A DNA stretch of 64,000 bases, taken from the NCBI GenBank assembly GCA_036346205.1, contig JARFJB010001964.1:124001-188000 (forward strand), written 5' to 3'. The first letter of the stretch is position 1; the number at the start of each line of letters is the position of its first letter. Positions 46,624 through 57,915 of this stretch are shown here, piece after piece. Source of the stretch: Vesta saturnalis (Eukaryota > Arthropoda > Insecta > Coleoptera > Lampyridae). The notes below the pieces were generated by a model. That model was not told where the DNA came from, ran no database searches, and saw only the letters and a list, made by a program, of their open reading frames with translations. A program made the position numbers and the translations under genes.

Positions 46624-48113
46624 TAAAAAAGTGAAAGTGACTCTCAATGATAAATCGCATGACGACATAATTGATATGATAAGAATGCAGTTGGATAATG
46701 AGAACTATATTGACCATGTATCGATACCATTTAAAATAGTCATTAAACATAAAGAAACACTTCTTAAAATACAAAAACAGTTTGAAATTGACAAACGTCC
46801 ATTCTGATGCAACGGGATCAGTTGTGCGGGAGCCAAACAAAGATTCAGAAAAAGTTGATATTATGTAGGTGTGGTGTGGACTGAAAGTTGTGCGTATATT
46901 TAAATTAATATCCTCTTCACAGATACATCAGATTTCATTATATATGGGTTATGGGAGCGTTGGAATCTTTTAACGTTGCATAATTATATTGAATTACTAT
47001 ATACATCGTTTACGGATAAAGTTATTCAATTGGACAGTAATATTGAAACTATATTGCGCTCATATGTTGAAACTTATGAGCAGAGATATTGTCAAATCTT
47101 TTCCACAAAATTCCATAAAACATCTGTTAAAGGAAATAATGCTGCCTTATTTTCAATTGAATATTTTTAATATTTACTAAGCAATCTTTTTGAGCTTTTA
47201 TTAACAAAATACAATACTAATAAATGAATAATATTAATCCTAATATATTAAATACAATTACTAAAACGCCAACACCGTTGGTTTGGAAAAATGAACGATG
47301 CCGAAAATGTAGATATTAAACAGAACAATGATCCAAAGTCTACTTTTTACTCATACAATCCATTTTACAAATATTTCAAAACAATCTTTGACTAGCTTTA
47401 GATCGAAATACACATATAATAGGACCGATTTACTACAAATCAAATATTTTTTAAATGACTACATTTGTGTATTTCCTTATGGTCTGATCAAAATGAACAA
47501 AAAAGCAACACACATACGTCCGTCATAAATTAATATCTAATGTTAAGGCATAGGAAAACGCAGCGGTTGAGCAGAAAAATAAAGCATAAAATTACCTTAA
47601 ATGTCAAAAAGAACGAATTAATTATACAAAACTTTTTCGAGATTAGAAATCTGTAATTTCGTAACATTAAATTAAGATACCAATACAACAAACATGTGGT
47701 TATCAAACTTTTTAATGATTATATTTTAAATATCATGACTTATAGAACGGAGTTTCCTGCTTTACGAATTCACCAAGTAGATAGTATTGTAAAGGGGAGA
47801 GAGAGATTGAATACTAAAGATAGTAAAAAATTATTACTTCCAGTTATGTCATCATTACATTGAATGTAATGAATGTAGAAAAAATAAATAACCATATTGT
47901 CCGATTTTTCAATTCTCTTACAAACTACAGTAAAACAGCGAAATGTTATTTAGAAATAATAATCGTATGTATTTAATATACTGAAGATGACAATTCACCA
48001 TTCGTCATAAATCCTATGGATCACCCTCTTCAACCCGACGCTTGGAACTGTGGAATATACATACTATATTTTGCAGAAGTGTCCCGAACTGTACAGAGAA
48101 TATTCAAAAAGTC
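46624..48113 (+). pseudogene. Ulp1/adenain-type cysteine protease gene relic
   Basis: The best-preserved part is 47690-48113. LFNDYILNIM and RIHQVDSIVKG lead to KKLLLPVM. After a frameshift comes ITLNVMNVEKINN (the His-Trp region, with the Trp replaced), then VRFFNSL. Past one stop, LQPDAWNCGIYILYFAE has the Gln of the oxyanion hole and the catalytic Cys at 48049-48051. This is the C48 (Ulp1) layout also used by adenoviral-type proteases and by proteases of several large DNA transposons. Two upstream segments on the same strand (46624-46804, KVKVTLNDKSHDDIIDMIR; and 46920-47170, YIELLYTSFTDKVIQL) may be earlier exons of the same gene, but I do not recognise them. It is probably a transposon relic. 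No inverted ends were found. Confidence 0.6.
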
Positions 48114-49273
48114 TTAATGAAATATTAAAAAACTATTTATATTGCCGAGAAGTAAACAATGAAATAAAGTGTACTATGTACTTACTGTACGGCAGATACA
48201 ATCACTATAGATGTGCAAATGTGAAAAACATGAGACATAATACAAAACATTTGTGAACTATGCGTATGAAGTTCATCTCATGTTGAACACTGCTTTAATT
48301 TAATTATGCCATTTGTATAACTTTGGACATTTGTATTTATTTAGATTATATGTTAGATATCCTAGTTACTTTGTTTGTACATACGTATTATCATTTTAAG
48401 TTTATAGCCTTAATATCTGCAACCAAAATTACGTTGCACCTTCCAAGACGTACGGGTGTTTTCGTGACTGAAAGTAGTGCAAATATTTCCCTTAATAAAT
48501 GTTGAGTATAAACTGACATGGGGAATATTCGAAACCGCCCAAATAAATTTCACTTTCTAAAAAAGCATAAATCTACGATTTTTAATAGAATATTACTTTC
48601 TTGCGAAAGATCAACATTTCAATTTTTTATCAATATGTACCCTATTTTCAAAAAAATTAAGATCATTGGGTAGCCACGTACTAATTGTTTATGTATCCGC
48701 CCGTAAGTTTTCTGCTAGAGTGTAACCTTATGTTTTTTCGAAATATCTACATGTATCTCAAAAGTTCTAATATGTGATTAACCAACATATAAGCAACATA
48801 AAACTTAAAAAAAATTCTGTAAGCACATTCTTGGTGTAAAAACGTAACTAGTTTAATAATTATTTCCATCGGAACATACCGCAAATCAAAAGACATCTTT
48901 GTTTGGTACTTTGGAATTCGAGACCTAGATAATTTAAAAATTAACATTTCTTTTAGTAATAAATATGAAAATATTTCCACGTAATATTTATTGTTTTTTT
49001 TTTATAACTTTTAAAAACGGGGGTTGATTTGGGGAGTAAGGATGGTGAGTTGCAGTAGAGTTTAGATTCAGGTCGGATCGATCTGATTGTCTAATTACAA
49101 ATCCTCACTGTAAACCTTTGTGTCTACAAAATATTTTATAGTGTACATTTTAGTAAAAGTAAAACCACGAATTTGGTTTTTTTCTTCTCTGTGTTGTTTT
49201 AATGTAAGTTTTTCACAAAATTATGTAAATAAACGTATCGCTAAACGTTCGGGTTTTAATAAGCGGGCGTGTA

Positions 49274-49277
<4 letters not shown>
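48114..49277. other. No gene seen
   Basis: AT-rich intron-like sequence without recognisable motifs. Confidence 0.5.

Positions 49278-49352
<75 letters not shown>
49278..49352. repeat. (AT)n microsatellite
   Basis: About 75 bases of pure alternating AT. Confidence 0.97.
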
Positions 49353-49353
<1 letters not shown>

Positions 49354-50184
49354 GGCGTACCTTAACCCGTTAAATATTGGTGGATAAGTCATTAATTAAA
49401 GGATTACATCCAAACGTAAGTAGGCATTTTAACGTAAACTAAGTTCGCAGCAAACAATTCCACAAGTCTATGTAACCTATCAAAAATCAATCATTGCCTT
49501 GCAAGAAGTGTCTATTAATTACTCACGCAGGTTCATTAAGTTGAAATCTGTTAAAATAAAAGGAGTCTGCTTCAGATAATACCGTGCCCCTCCTCATTGC
49601 TAGTATGACTTGGCATTGTCGACTGTTTATTAATATTTATGTAAAGGAAATAATGCGTGGGCAAAACGTGGCACGGTAGACCTCCGTTAATTCTTTATAA
49701 ATGGGGTTTACAGAGACGGGTCCAGATGTTAAACGAACCCGTTCTTATTGTTTTGTATAGATGAATGTGTAAGCTGAGAAAGGGATGCTGTATTTTCTAA
49801 CGCAGTCACTCAACTTGGCGAATAGGTTACCTGTCACTTGGTTATAATTTATTTTCACCTTACCCTGGCACGGCTTTGTTTTAATGAGTTTTTTTTTTGT
49901 GTCTTTGATATTCAATTTAGATATCACATCAACAAAGTTCGGAAAAAGGGTGATGATGGATATCCTGTATATGAAGTGCCACTGATACATGAGATGCGTT
50001 TTATGTAATCGCAAAAATAGTATTACTTATAATAAATTACCAAAACCTCATCTTTTTATGCCAAAACACCCCCAATTACAGGGTGGTGACTATAAATACC
50101 TCATCAAGGATTGAAAATGCCGTCTGGAAAGAAGCCGACCATTAAGGTACGTGTCCACGGTTGCATACCATCCAGGGACCGGGG
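49353..50184. other. No gene seen
   Basis: Non-coding by eye. A CAGGGTGGTGAC string after TA at about 50078 could be the left end of the Tc1-like relic that follows, but I found no inverted partner. Confidence 0.45.
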
Positions 50185-50745
50185 TTAAAAACTACACCGG
50201 GGCGCCCTGCGCGGAGGTTAGGCTATTCTCGCCCCTTGCTACTCCCATTACTTCTACAGCAACGTGTGGTCGAGCGTTATCTTGCATAAAGAAGAAGTTG
50301 TGGCCGGTAAATGGCGTAAACGGCATAACATGCTCTTCTACAATTTTTTCGATATAAAAATTTGAATTCATTGATCTCCTGTTAATACGTACCAACTCCG
50401 TGCGAGTGTCAAAACATTACTGACTCCACCACCGGATGGAACTCTTGAAAGAGATATTGCAGTCAGCAAACCTCTCTTGTGGTCGTCTCCAAACGCACTT
50501 ACGCCCATCTCGTGGCTTCAAACTGACTCTTGTTTAATCGGAAAACAAAACTTGTTTCCAGTCGTCAATAGTCCAGTTTGCATGAGCTCTAGCAAAACGC
50601 AATCTAGCAACTCTATGTTCCCTGGTGAGCATTGCTGCACCTGCTGGTCTTCTACTCTCCAATTCTGCTTCATTAAGCATTCTCCTGACTGTTCTTTCAG
50701 AAATCTCTACGTTTCAGACTTCTGCTAGAGGTCTGTACAACTCGG
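50185..50745 (-). pseudogene. Tc1-like transposase relic
   Basis: The minus-strand frame reads ISERTVRRMLNEAEL, RPAGAAMLTREHRVARLRFA and HANWTIDDWKQVLFSD. The codon after this Asp, Glu in active Tc1 proteins (SDE), is a stop (TAA). It continues RVSLKPRDGRKCVWRRPQER and, after another frameshift, FMQDNARPHVAVEVM with the second catalytic Asp. The region of the third Asp is lost. The order matches the middle of a Tc1 transposase. The stop and frameshifts show it is inactive. Confidence 0.82.
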
Positions 50746-50984
50746 AACTGGTCGATCGTCTCGTTCTTAAGGTAAGTTGTCTAAGCATTCGATAATCTTT
50801 TTCATTTGTAGATCTTTCACGATCTTGTCCTCTTGCTTTAGAGAAAGTCCCAAGTTCATTAAAACATTAAAGAGTTATCGCTTGCGTTACCTTCATGTTC
50901 ACTTAAATTGCATTCACGATTCATATCTTCAGCTGCAGCTATACTAGACAGTCTATTTTATTAATTTTAAACAAATGAAAATCA

Positions 50985-51260
50985 AACTAATAAATATTTT
51001 TTGCTTCTTCCCTTTATATAATAAATAATTTCCAAGTGGGGGTGTTAGTGTAATACAAGAATGAAGTATGGGTAATCATTTAATTTCTGATTATTTTTTA
51101 AAGTTAAATTACTTCTCATTTTAGGTGCTTGTAGGATTGGCAGTTTGAAATTTATTACTCAATAATTTATGTGGTAAATAAATATTTTCCTAGAGGGGGT
51201 GCTAGCGTAAGAGTCATATGCGTATAATCAATTTATTGCTGATTTATACTAGATTACTTT
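50985..51260 (-). repeat. Satellite B, two inverted units
   Basis: Two units of about 140 bp carry AATTTCCAAGTGGGGGTGTTAG and TTCCTAGAGGGGGTGCTAGC. They are inverted copies of the units at 57250-57915, 6 kb away. No coding frame. Confidence 0.75.
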
Positions 51261-51655
51261 CAACATCTCTACAATCATCCTGTTTGATCCACTTTTCATG
51301 TTGATCAGCGATTTCAGTGTAGCGATCAACATCTGCATTTCAGGATTGTCTCGTTTGTATTACTGGTTTTCGGAAGTTCACTACATCAACGTATACTTCG
51401 GTTTTAAGAAAAAAAATTGTAGTTCTTTTGAACGTTAATCCTGTGTCAGTTCTTGCTCTTCGAAATATGGACATCTTTGGTATTCTCAAGAAAGAAAACT
51501 ATACCTGTATTTTTCTAATCGTAACTTTATGTTCTGATATTGCGTTCATGTTCCTATTTCATAGATAGGGTATGTTTATAAAATTTTGATTGTCACTTTA
51601 AATAAATACTTTTATTTGACATCTTAAATAATTTTCAAATACTATTATCATTTAG

Positions 51656-51686
51656 TGAAGAAGATAACTGTAATTATTATCGAAAT
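51656..51686 (+). ncRNA. Diverged hammerhead-like core
   Basis: TGAAGA, a stem pairing GATAA with TTATC, and GAAAT follow the same layout as the motif at 23142, with one base of the leading CTGANGA replaced. It may be another solo Penelope-type end. Weak on its own. Confidence 0.25.
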
Positions 51687-52094
51687 GTTCAAATTTTCAA
51701 AAAATTAATAAAAATTTACGTTTTCCTGTCCAAAAGCTAAGATTCTTAATTATGAGTGATAATCGTGAAAGTTTGCATTTATCAGAGTTTGTATAAAAAT
51801 AACATAATATAAAAATGAGAGAAAACAAAAAATTGAACATCATTAAATAGCGACCCCTCAACCCACGAAACTATTCTAATTTAGTTTTAGTATTTAAGAA
51901 AAATTTTGGAATATTTTTTTTTACAAAAACTTAATAACTGAAGTTCTAAAGGCAAAGTAACCGCACAATAGATGATGTTAACGCAGAGAGCTCCACTGCG
52001 GGCTTGATGTATTAAACATAACCTCAACAACAATTTGATTCGATTTGATTTGTTTTCGAAATAGTGGTTGTGTGATTAGCGCAGGAAAAACGTT

Positions 52095-52862
52095 ATGGGT
52101 GTTTATTGTTGTGTTCGTGGCTGTAACAGCGTTAATAATAAACACAAAACATTACAGTTTCACAAGTTTCCGAAAGATAAAAAACTGAATAAATGCTGGC
52201 AAATTGCGATTAAAACTGGAAAAAGCATTGGAAAATATTCATCTGTTTGCTCTAAACATTTTAAAGAAGATTCTTACACCCTCACTAGTATGGGTGAGCT
52301 TAAGTTGCAATAATTTTTTACTGTGATAACTAATAATCAAGTACATCAATATTTTCAGGACAGTGGAAGATTTTGCACAAAACCGCCGTGCCAACTTTGC
52401 ATCTTCCTGTGTGAAAGTTTGATCAAGCACCTTCCAAATGTTCAATTAGAAGAAAAGAGAAATACGCAAGAAGAGCGAATGAGATACTAGCAATTTAATA
52501 AAAATATCTGTTAATACAAACAGTGAAAACTTTATAGAAAGTACAGCAGCTACAGGAGAAATCCAAGGTAGTCCATACGAATGCGTCGGAAATGAAATTG
52601 CAATAGTGGCAGAAGGAAATGGAGGTTGAGAAGAACATTATAAAACTACACTTGACTTCATGTGTGTGTTGACTTCATCAACACAAACAATATTGACTTG
52701 TACTCGTCTTCAATTAATATCTTGCTCATTTCAGAATGAAAAACAGTTCCATCATTTTACAGGTTTTACAAAAAATCAATTAAAGGTTTTGTCCGATCTC
52801 ACTGTATTTCAAGCGAGGGCAAATTCTACACTGTCCCCTAAAGACGAATTACTATTCGACCT
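52095..52862 (+). pseudogene. THAP-DDE transposase, 5' part only
   Basis: The first exon (52095-52313) encodes an intact-looking THAP finger. MGVYCCVRGCNS carries the first two Cys, followed by LQFHKFPKDKKLNKCW and VCSKHFKEDSY with the C-x2-H. The frame stops soon after, perhaps at an intron. A later piece, after a TTTCAG acceptor near 52732, reads FHHFTGFTKNQLKVLSDLTV and ANSTLSPKDELLF, the helix-turn-helix region that precedes the DDE core in THAP-Tnp4 transposases. The DDE core is deleted. The reading runs into the opposite gene at about 52862, which I take as the deletion junction. Confidence 0.75.
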
Positions 52863-52878
52863 TTCTAGATATGTAACT

Positions 52879-53447
52879 TTATTGAGACTGTGAAGAATGA
52901 AACACTGCAGCTATATGGTTGCAGCTTGCAGAACACCCTAGATTCTTTCTTTGTTCTGCTGCCACGTATGAACGGAAAAAATACAGTAACCCATCAGAAT
53001 AGTTGCTGGTACATTTCACAAATAATTTCATCGACAGGACGCGACCACTTTTCAACGCCTGTTCGGAGTTTCTTGCGATAAACCAAGCATCTATTTCATT
53101 AATCGTTATTAACTTTTTGGGTGTTTGTGGTAGGGGTTCTAAGGAGACTTCACTGTCTGGAAAATTATGATTTGTAGAAGCTTTAATTGTTGATACGGGA
53201 ATGAAGCACTCTTGAAGGTTAAGTTTCTCCCATAACTTGAACCTATAATTTATATTGATATAAAATTAAACTAAAAAACATATTTAATAACTTTGTTCCT
53301 CCTAATAAGCAGGGATCATTAAATTGATCAAAAGCTCTCTGTCAGTGTTGATTTTTTGCCTGTAGCTTTTGCTCCCAGTTCTTTTAACTTCTCCTTCAAT
53401 TTTGGCACAGTTGTTTTATTATGGCTCTTGCCACCGTTCTTATCCAT
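52879..53447 (-). pseudogene. SAP and SWIM-like gene, 5' part of a YqaJ-type partner
   Basis: The minus-strand frame starts at 53447 (MDKNGGKSHNKTTV). LKEKLKELGAKATGKKSTLT is a SAP DNA-binding helix pair. A stop follows, then a clear 120-codon frame at 52879-53241 (FKLWEKLNLQECFIPVSTIK to the stop). It contains AWFIARNSEQALKSGRV and ends with CSASCNHIAAVFH, the C-x-H end of a SWIM-like zinc site. The SAP-SWIM-YqaJ order is what I expect of the partner protein in ISL2EU elements. Here the nuclease part is deleted. This second frame has no early Met and is easily missed. Confidence 0.65.
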
Positions 53448-54176
53448 TATTATTATGTATATTAGTGAACTTTCGCCACTAAACGATTTTTTATATATAA
53501 AAACCGGTAAAGCACGTGAGTGAATACATAAAGCATGCGTGGCGACCTCTGGCAGCAACTCAAGTACTAATAGCCATTACCATGGTCTATTCATAAAAGG
53601 ATTCCCTAAATGATTCTGTTTAAATTAATTTTTAGAATTTGTAAATCATAATTCTTTTTAGTGAAATGTCTGTTGTATGTATGCCAATACTCAATTAATT
53701 CACAAATTCTATAAATTAAGAGCAAAAGAGCGGCCAGTTTCAACAGCCAAAATTTACGGAAATACTCGACACCCCAGTGGCGTTCGTGAATAAATTACTT
53801 ACCAAATCAATAATAACTATTACATATTCAAATACTTGGTTCATTAAGGATAAAAATAATACAAAAGCCGCCCTTTGCAAAGCCGCCTAATTACCACCTC
53901 CTTTTATACATCTCCAAACCTAACCGTATCAGAATGAAATTTTCAGGATAAATAGTTTATTAATTAAAAATAAAAATAGTGCAAGCGTCGTTTTTACAAA
54001 GCCGTCTAAGGGTTGTTAATCGCAGCCCCCTTTTATACATCTCGAAAACTAAACATGTAGTCCAGTCATTTTAGCTTAAAAAAAGGCCGTAAGTGCAAAA
54101 AAAGTTGTGGCAGCAATATATTGTTTTTAATCGCTTCATTTTATTGTTTTAAACAACATATTAAAATTAGAGAACG

Positions 54177-55558
54177 AAAATCTCGTTTTCTATGGCTCAG
54201 AGGTCCATTGAGGTGGTTACAAAAATGGTCATATTCATTTTTCACGTGCGACGAACCGTTTGCAAAGTACAGAGTGACGAATATGAACATCGAGCGCTGT
54301 ATCCATTTCCGCACCACCATTGAAGCAGAATACAAGGCCATCTTGAGTGTAAAAAATTACGTTTCGATGTGTTAATTATTGAAACTGCAATAGAAGAATC
54401 AATTTTTAACACTACTGTCATAGTAGGCGAGGACATCGATCTTTTGGTTCTTCTCATCGGGCATAGTAATTTACAGCAACAATTATTTTTCCCGAAACCA
54501 GGCAAAGGAAAAGTCAAGACACAACTTTATAATTTTTCAAGCTTTTACAAATATCCTCAATGTAAGCAACATATATTATTGCTTCTTGCAATAACCGGAT
54601 GTGATACCACTTCTGCTCTATTCAACAGAATACTAAATACATTAAAAATGTTCCAAAAACGTCCTGATTTGTATCAAGCTGCCGAAATTTTTCAACAAGA
54701 AAATTGTTCTCAACAACTTATATTTGAGAATGGAGTGAAAATTATATCGGTAATGTATGGAGGACCTAAGTCGGAAAAATCTCTTGATAATTACCGGTAT
54801 TTAAGTTTTGCAAGGTCGACAAGATTCAATACTGCTGTAAAATTACCATCGCTTCCACCTACAACTGCAGTAGCTCAATAATACTTATATCGTGTATATT
54901 ACTAGGCCCAAACATGGCTGGGAAGAGACGTAGATCCACAACAATGGCGCTGGATCTTTAATAACATTTGTTTAGAGCCCATTACAACATTGTTACTACC
55001 TGCGCCAGATAATATTCTCAATACCATTTTTTGTAAATTGTACGAAAGGATGCGATACAAATTGTGAATGCAGAAAAAATAGTTTATCTTGCTCCATTGT
55101 ATGCGGCAACTGGCATGCACAATCATGTCACAATGCAATGCCTGAAGCTTCTGCTATTGCTTGTTGCGATAATGTTTTTGCTGAGAGTGATATTGATTTT
55201 TTTGTAAAAAATATCAGCAAAGATGTGAAAGATAACGAAGATGCAGACCTCCTAGAATCTGACAATGAAATAGTAATGCATGAAATTTATGAAGACGAGG
55301 ACGAAACGTAATTCTTTTATACTCAACATGGACTAGGCTTACTGGGGACACCATATAAAAAAAAACGCGCCTTGTATCTACCTCATTGGTGGTGCGGAAA
55401 CGGATGCAGCGCTCGGCGTTCACATTCGTTACTCTGTGCTTCGCAAACGGTTCGTCCTACGTGAAAAATGAATAGGACCATTTTTGTAGATAATTTCATG
55501 AAATTTCTTTCTTGTAAACACCTCAATTGACCTTCGAACCATACAAAACGAGATTTTT
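54177..55558. mobile_element. Inner element with ~190-bp inverted ends around a PIN-like gene
   Basis: The left end (AAAATCTCGTTTTCTATGG) and the inverted right end align over about 190 bp, allowing a 27-base gap. They include ATGGTCATATTCATTTTTCA, GACGAACCGTTTGC and TCCGTTTCCGCACCACCAAT-like blocks, and stop directly beside the gene on both sides. The outer tips border satellite A. Length is about 1.4 kb. Confidence 0.78.
54369..55311 (+). pseudogene. Uncharacterised family with PIN/FEN-like layout and Cys-rich tail
   Basis: The frame reads TVIVGEDIDLLVLLIGH, LFFPKPGKGKVKTQLYN, then ILLLLAITGCDTTSALFNRI and MYGGPKSEKSLDNYRYL. Next are TAVKLPSLPPT and, past two stops (54879-54881 and about 54903), TWLGRDVDPQQWRW. 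After a frameshift near 55033 comes CTKGCDTNCECRKNSLSC, then an acidic tail ending at 55311. I recognise the whole order as a family usually labelled uncharacterised in arthropods and cnidarians. The D-x-D plus GCDTTSA arrangement resembles PIN/FEN-type nucleases such as asteroid and XPG; that is inference. The long N-terminal part of family members is absent, the gene starting just after the left inverted repeat. It is broken but links this family to a mobile element. Confidence 0.7.
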
Positions 55559-55570
55559 GGTAAATTAAAC

Positions 55571-56455
55571 ATAGTATCATGATGAAATGTTCAGGATAAA
55601 TTCTTTATTAAGGATAAAAATAATGCAAAACTCGTGTTTTACTAAGCCGTCTAAGGGTTATTAATCGCCACCCCCTTTTATACATCTTCAATACTAAATA
55701 GGTATAGTATCATGATGAAATTATTAGGATAAACACTTTATTAATTAGGGATAACAATGATCCAAAAGTCGCTTCTTGAAAAGCCGTCTATAGGTTGTTA
55801 ATCGCCACCTCCTTTTATACATCTCGAAAAATAAGCATAGTATGAGGATGAAACTTTCAGGATGAATACTTTATTAATGAAGGATAAAAATATTTCAAGA
55901 GTCGTTTTTTGCAAAGTCGTCATTGGGTTGTTAATCGCCATTCGCTTTTACACATTTCGTAAATTAAACATAGTGTCAGTATGAATTTTTCAGGATAAAT
56001 ACTTTATTAATTAAGGATAAAAATAGTGCAAGAGTCGTTTTTTTGCAAAGCTTTATAAGGGTTGTTAATCGCCACCCTCTTTTTTATACATCTCGAAAAT
56101 TAAACATAGTGTCAGAATGAAATTTTTCAGCATAAATTCTTTATTAATTAAGGATAAAATAATGCAAAAGTCGTTTTTTGCAAAGCCGTCTAAGCGTTGT
56201 TAATCGCCATCCCCTTTTTATACATCTCAAAAACTAAACCTAGTATCAGGATGAAATTTTCAGGATAAATTAATAGTTATGAATTAAGATTTAAAATAGT
56301 GCAAGAGTCGTTTTTTGCAAAGCCGTCATTGGGTTGTTAATCGCCACCCCCTTTTATACACTTCGAAACCTAAATATAGTATCAGGATGAAATTATCAGG
56401 ATAACTTCTGTATTAAGGATAAAATTTGTTATTTCAAAAACGGTTCATCTTTATG
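55571..56455 (+). repeat. Satellite A, ~132-bp tandem units
   Basis: About seven units start near 55571, 55700, 55840, 55970, 56105, 56238 and 56373. Each contains CATAGTATCAGGATGAAATT, a CAGGATAAATACTTTATTAA block, TTTTGCAAAGCCGTCTAAGG and TTGTTAATCGCCACCCCCTT. One further copy is at 53930-54060 and two inverted copies are at 56710-57060. Non-coding. Confidence 0.9.
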
Positions 56456-57249
56456 CTTTATTATACTGGGTGTTTCATTCGAAGAATTGCATACGTTAGG
56501 GGATAGCGAAATGGTTCTAAATATCCTGTATTTAATAGGTTTTAGATTCTTTATATCCAAGATACAGAGTGATTTGCTAATTTTGCTCAATCCTTTATTT
56601 GTTGATAACTTGCGAACAACCGTACCATTTTTTCATATTTACTACAAATATTCTACGTTCAATATGGTACCGAATGTAGTATAAAAAAACTAGAATCCGG
56701 ACTCAAAAAATTAGCAAATATGATTTGCTTCAATACCGCCTGCAAAAATCTTAATTAATAAACTATTTATTCTGATAATTTCATCCTGATACGAGATGTA
56801 AATCTTAATTAATAAACCATTTATTCATGATAATTTCATCCTGATTTCATCCTGTATGTTTAGTTTTCGAGATGTATAAGAGGGGGTGGCGATTAACAAT
56901 CCTTAGACGGCTTTGCAAAAACGACTCTTGCATTGTTTTTGTGCTTAAGTAATAAAATACTTATTCGGAAAATTTCGTCCTGATACCCTGTTTAGTTTTC
57001 GAAGGAGGAAATTAACAACTCCTAAACGGCTTTGCAAAGGACGGCTTTTGTATTATTTTTAACCTTAATGAACCAAGTATTTGAATATGTCATAGTTATT
57101 ATTGATTTGGTAAGTAATTTATTCACGAACGCCGCTAGGGTGTCGTATATTTCCGTAAATTTTGGCCGCTGAAACTGGTCGCTCTTTTCACACCGGTGGA
57201 GAAGTAAAGATGAAATATCATTTAAATATTGAGAAATTTGATAAAAACT

Positions 57250-57915
57250 TTCTCTGAGGAAAAAACTGATTTGTTTCTTGGTTGGAAATTAGGTAAGTAT
57301 TTAATAAGTAAATTGTTGAAGAATACATTTCAAAATGCAAATCCTGAAAGCAATTGGTATGAGAATTAATCCAACATAAAAAAGTAATCAGAAATTCATT
57401 GATTAGAGGTACTTCACCCTTGTGTTACGCTAGCACCTCCATTAGGAAATCGTTTATTTACTATATACATTTCAAAATCCAAACCCTAAAAGCAATTAAT
57501 ATGAGAAGTAATTCAGCATATAGGAGTAATCAGAAATTATGATTACGCGTACTTCACTCTTGGGTTCCGCTGGCACCCTCACTTGGAAATTGTTTATTTA
57601 CTATATACATTGTTGAGTAAAAAATTTCAAAATGCAAATCCTGAAAGAAATTAATATGAGAAGTAATTCAGCATATAGTAATCAGAAATTAATGATTACA
57701 CTTACTTCACTCTTATGTTACACTAGCACCCTCTCTTGGGAATTGTTTATTTACTGTATAACTTGTTGAGAAATAAATTTCAAAAGTAAATAACATGAGA
57801 AGTAATTTAACCTAAAAAGTCAATTAGAAATTCATTGATTACACGTACTTTACTCTTGTGTTACTCTAGCTCGTCTACTTTGGAAATTATTTATTTACTA
57901 GGTAAATTGTGAACA
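57250..57915 (+). repeat. Satellite B, ~140-bp tandem units
   Basis: Four to five units share TTTCAAAATGCAAATCCTGA, AGTAATCAGAAATT, TTACACTAGCACCCTC and TTGTTTATTTACTATATA. Two inverted units lie at 50985-51260. A related palindromic scrap (GGTGCTAAC and TAGCACCCTC) lies at 58014-58045. Confidence 0.88.

Larger units (their letters stand above)
51975..53565. mobile_element. Second ISL2EU-like remnant, internally deleted
   Basis: It holds a THAP gene start on the + strand at the left and a SAP/SWIM-like gene on the minus strand at the right, converging at about 52870. This mirrors the arrangement of the 28-35 kb element with the middle deleted. The ends show a weak inverted match: AGAGCTCCACTGCGGGCTTG near 51987 against the inverse of the block near 53540. 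Boundaries are approximate. Confidence 0.6.
53724..57188. mobile_element. 3.5-kb element with inverted ends and satellite arms
   Basis: The ends (AAAAGAGCGGCCAGTTTCAA at 53724, inverted near 57188) match for about 170 bp. They include AAATTTACGGAAATA, GCGTTCGTGAATAAATTACT and TATTCAAATACTTGGTTCAT. Inside each end, copies of satellite A run inward: one on the left (to about 54070), six or more on the right (55571-56455), and two inverted copies nearest the right end (56710-57060). A smaller inverted-repeat element sits in the middle. No target duplication is obvious. Confidence 0.7.

Noticed and set aside
47989..48020. CTGAAGATGAC with a pairing GTCA, resembling a hammerhead core
   Set aside because: The required GAAA after the stem is absent, and the bases are coding in the Ulp1-like relic.
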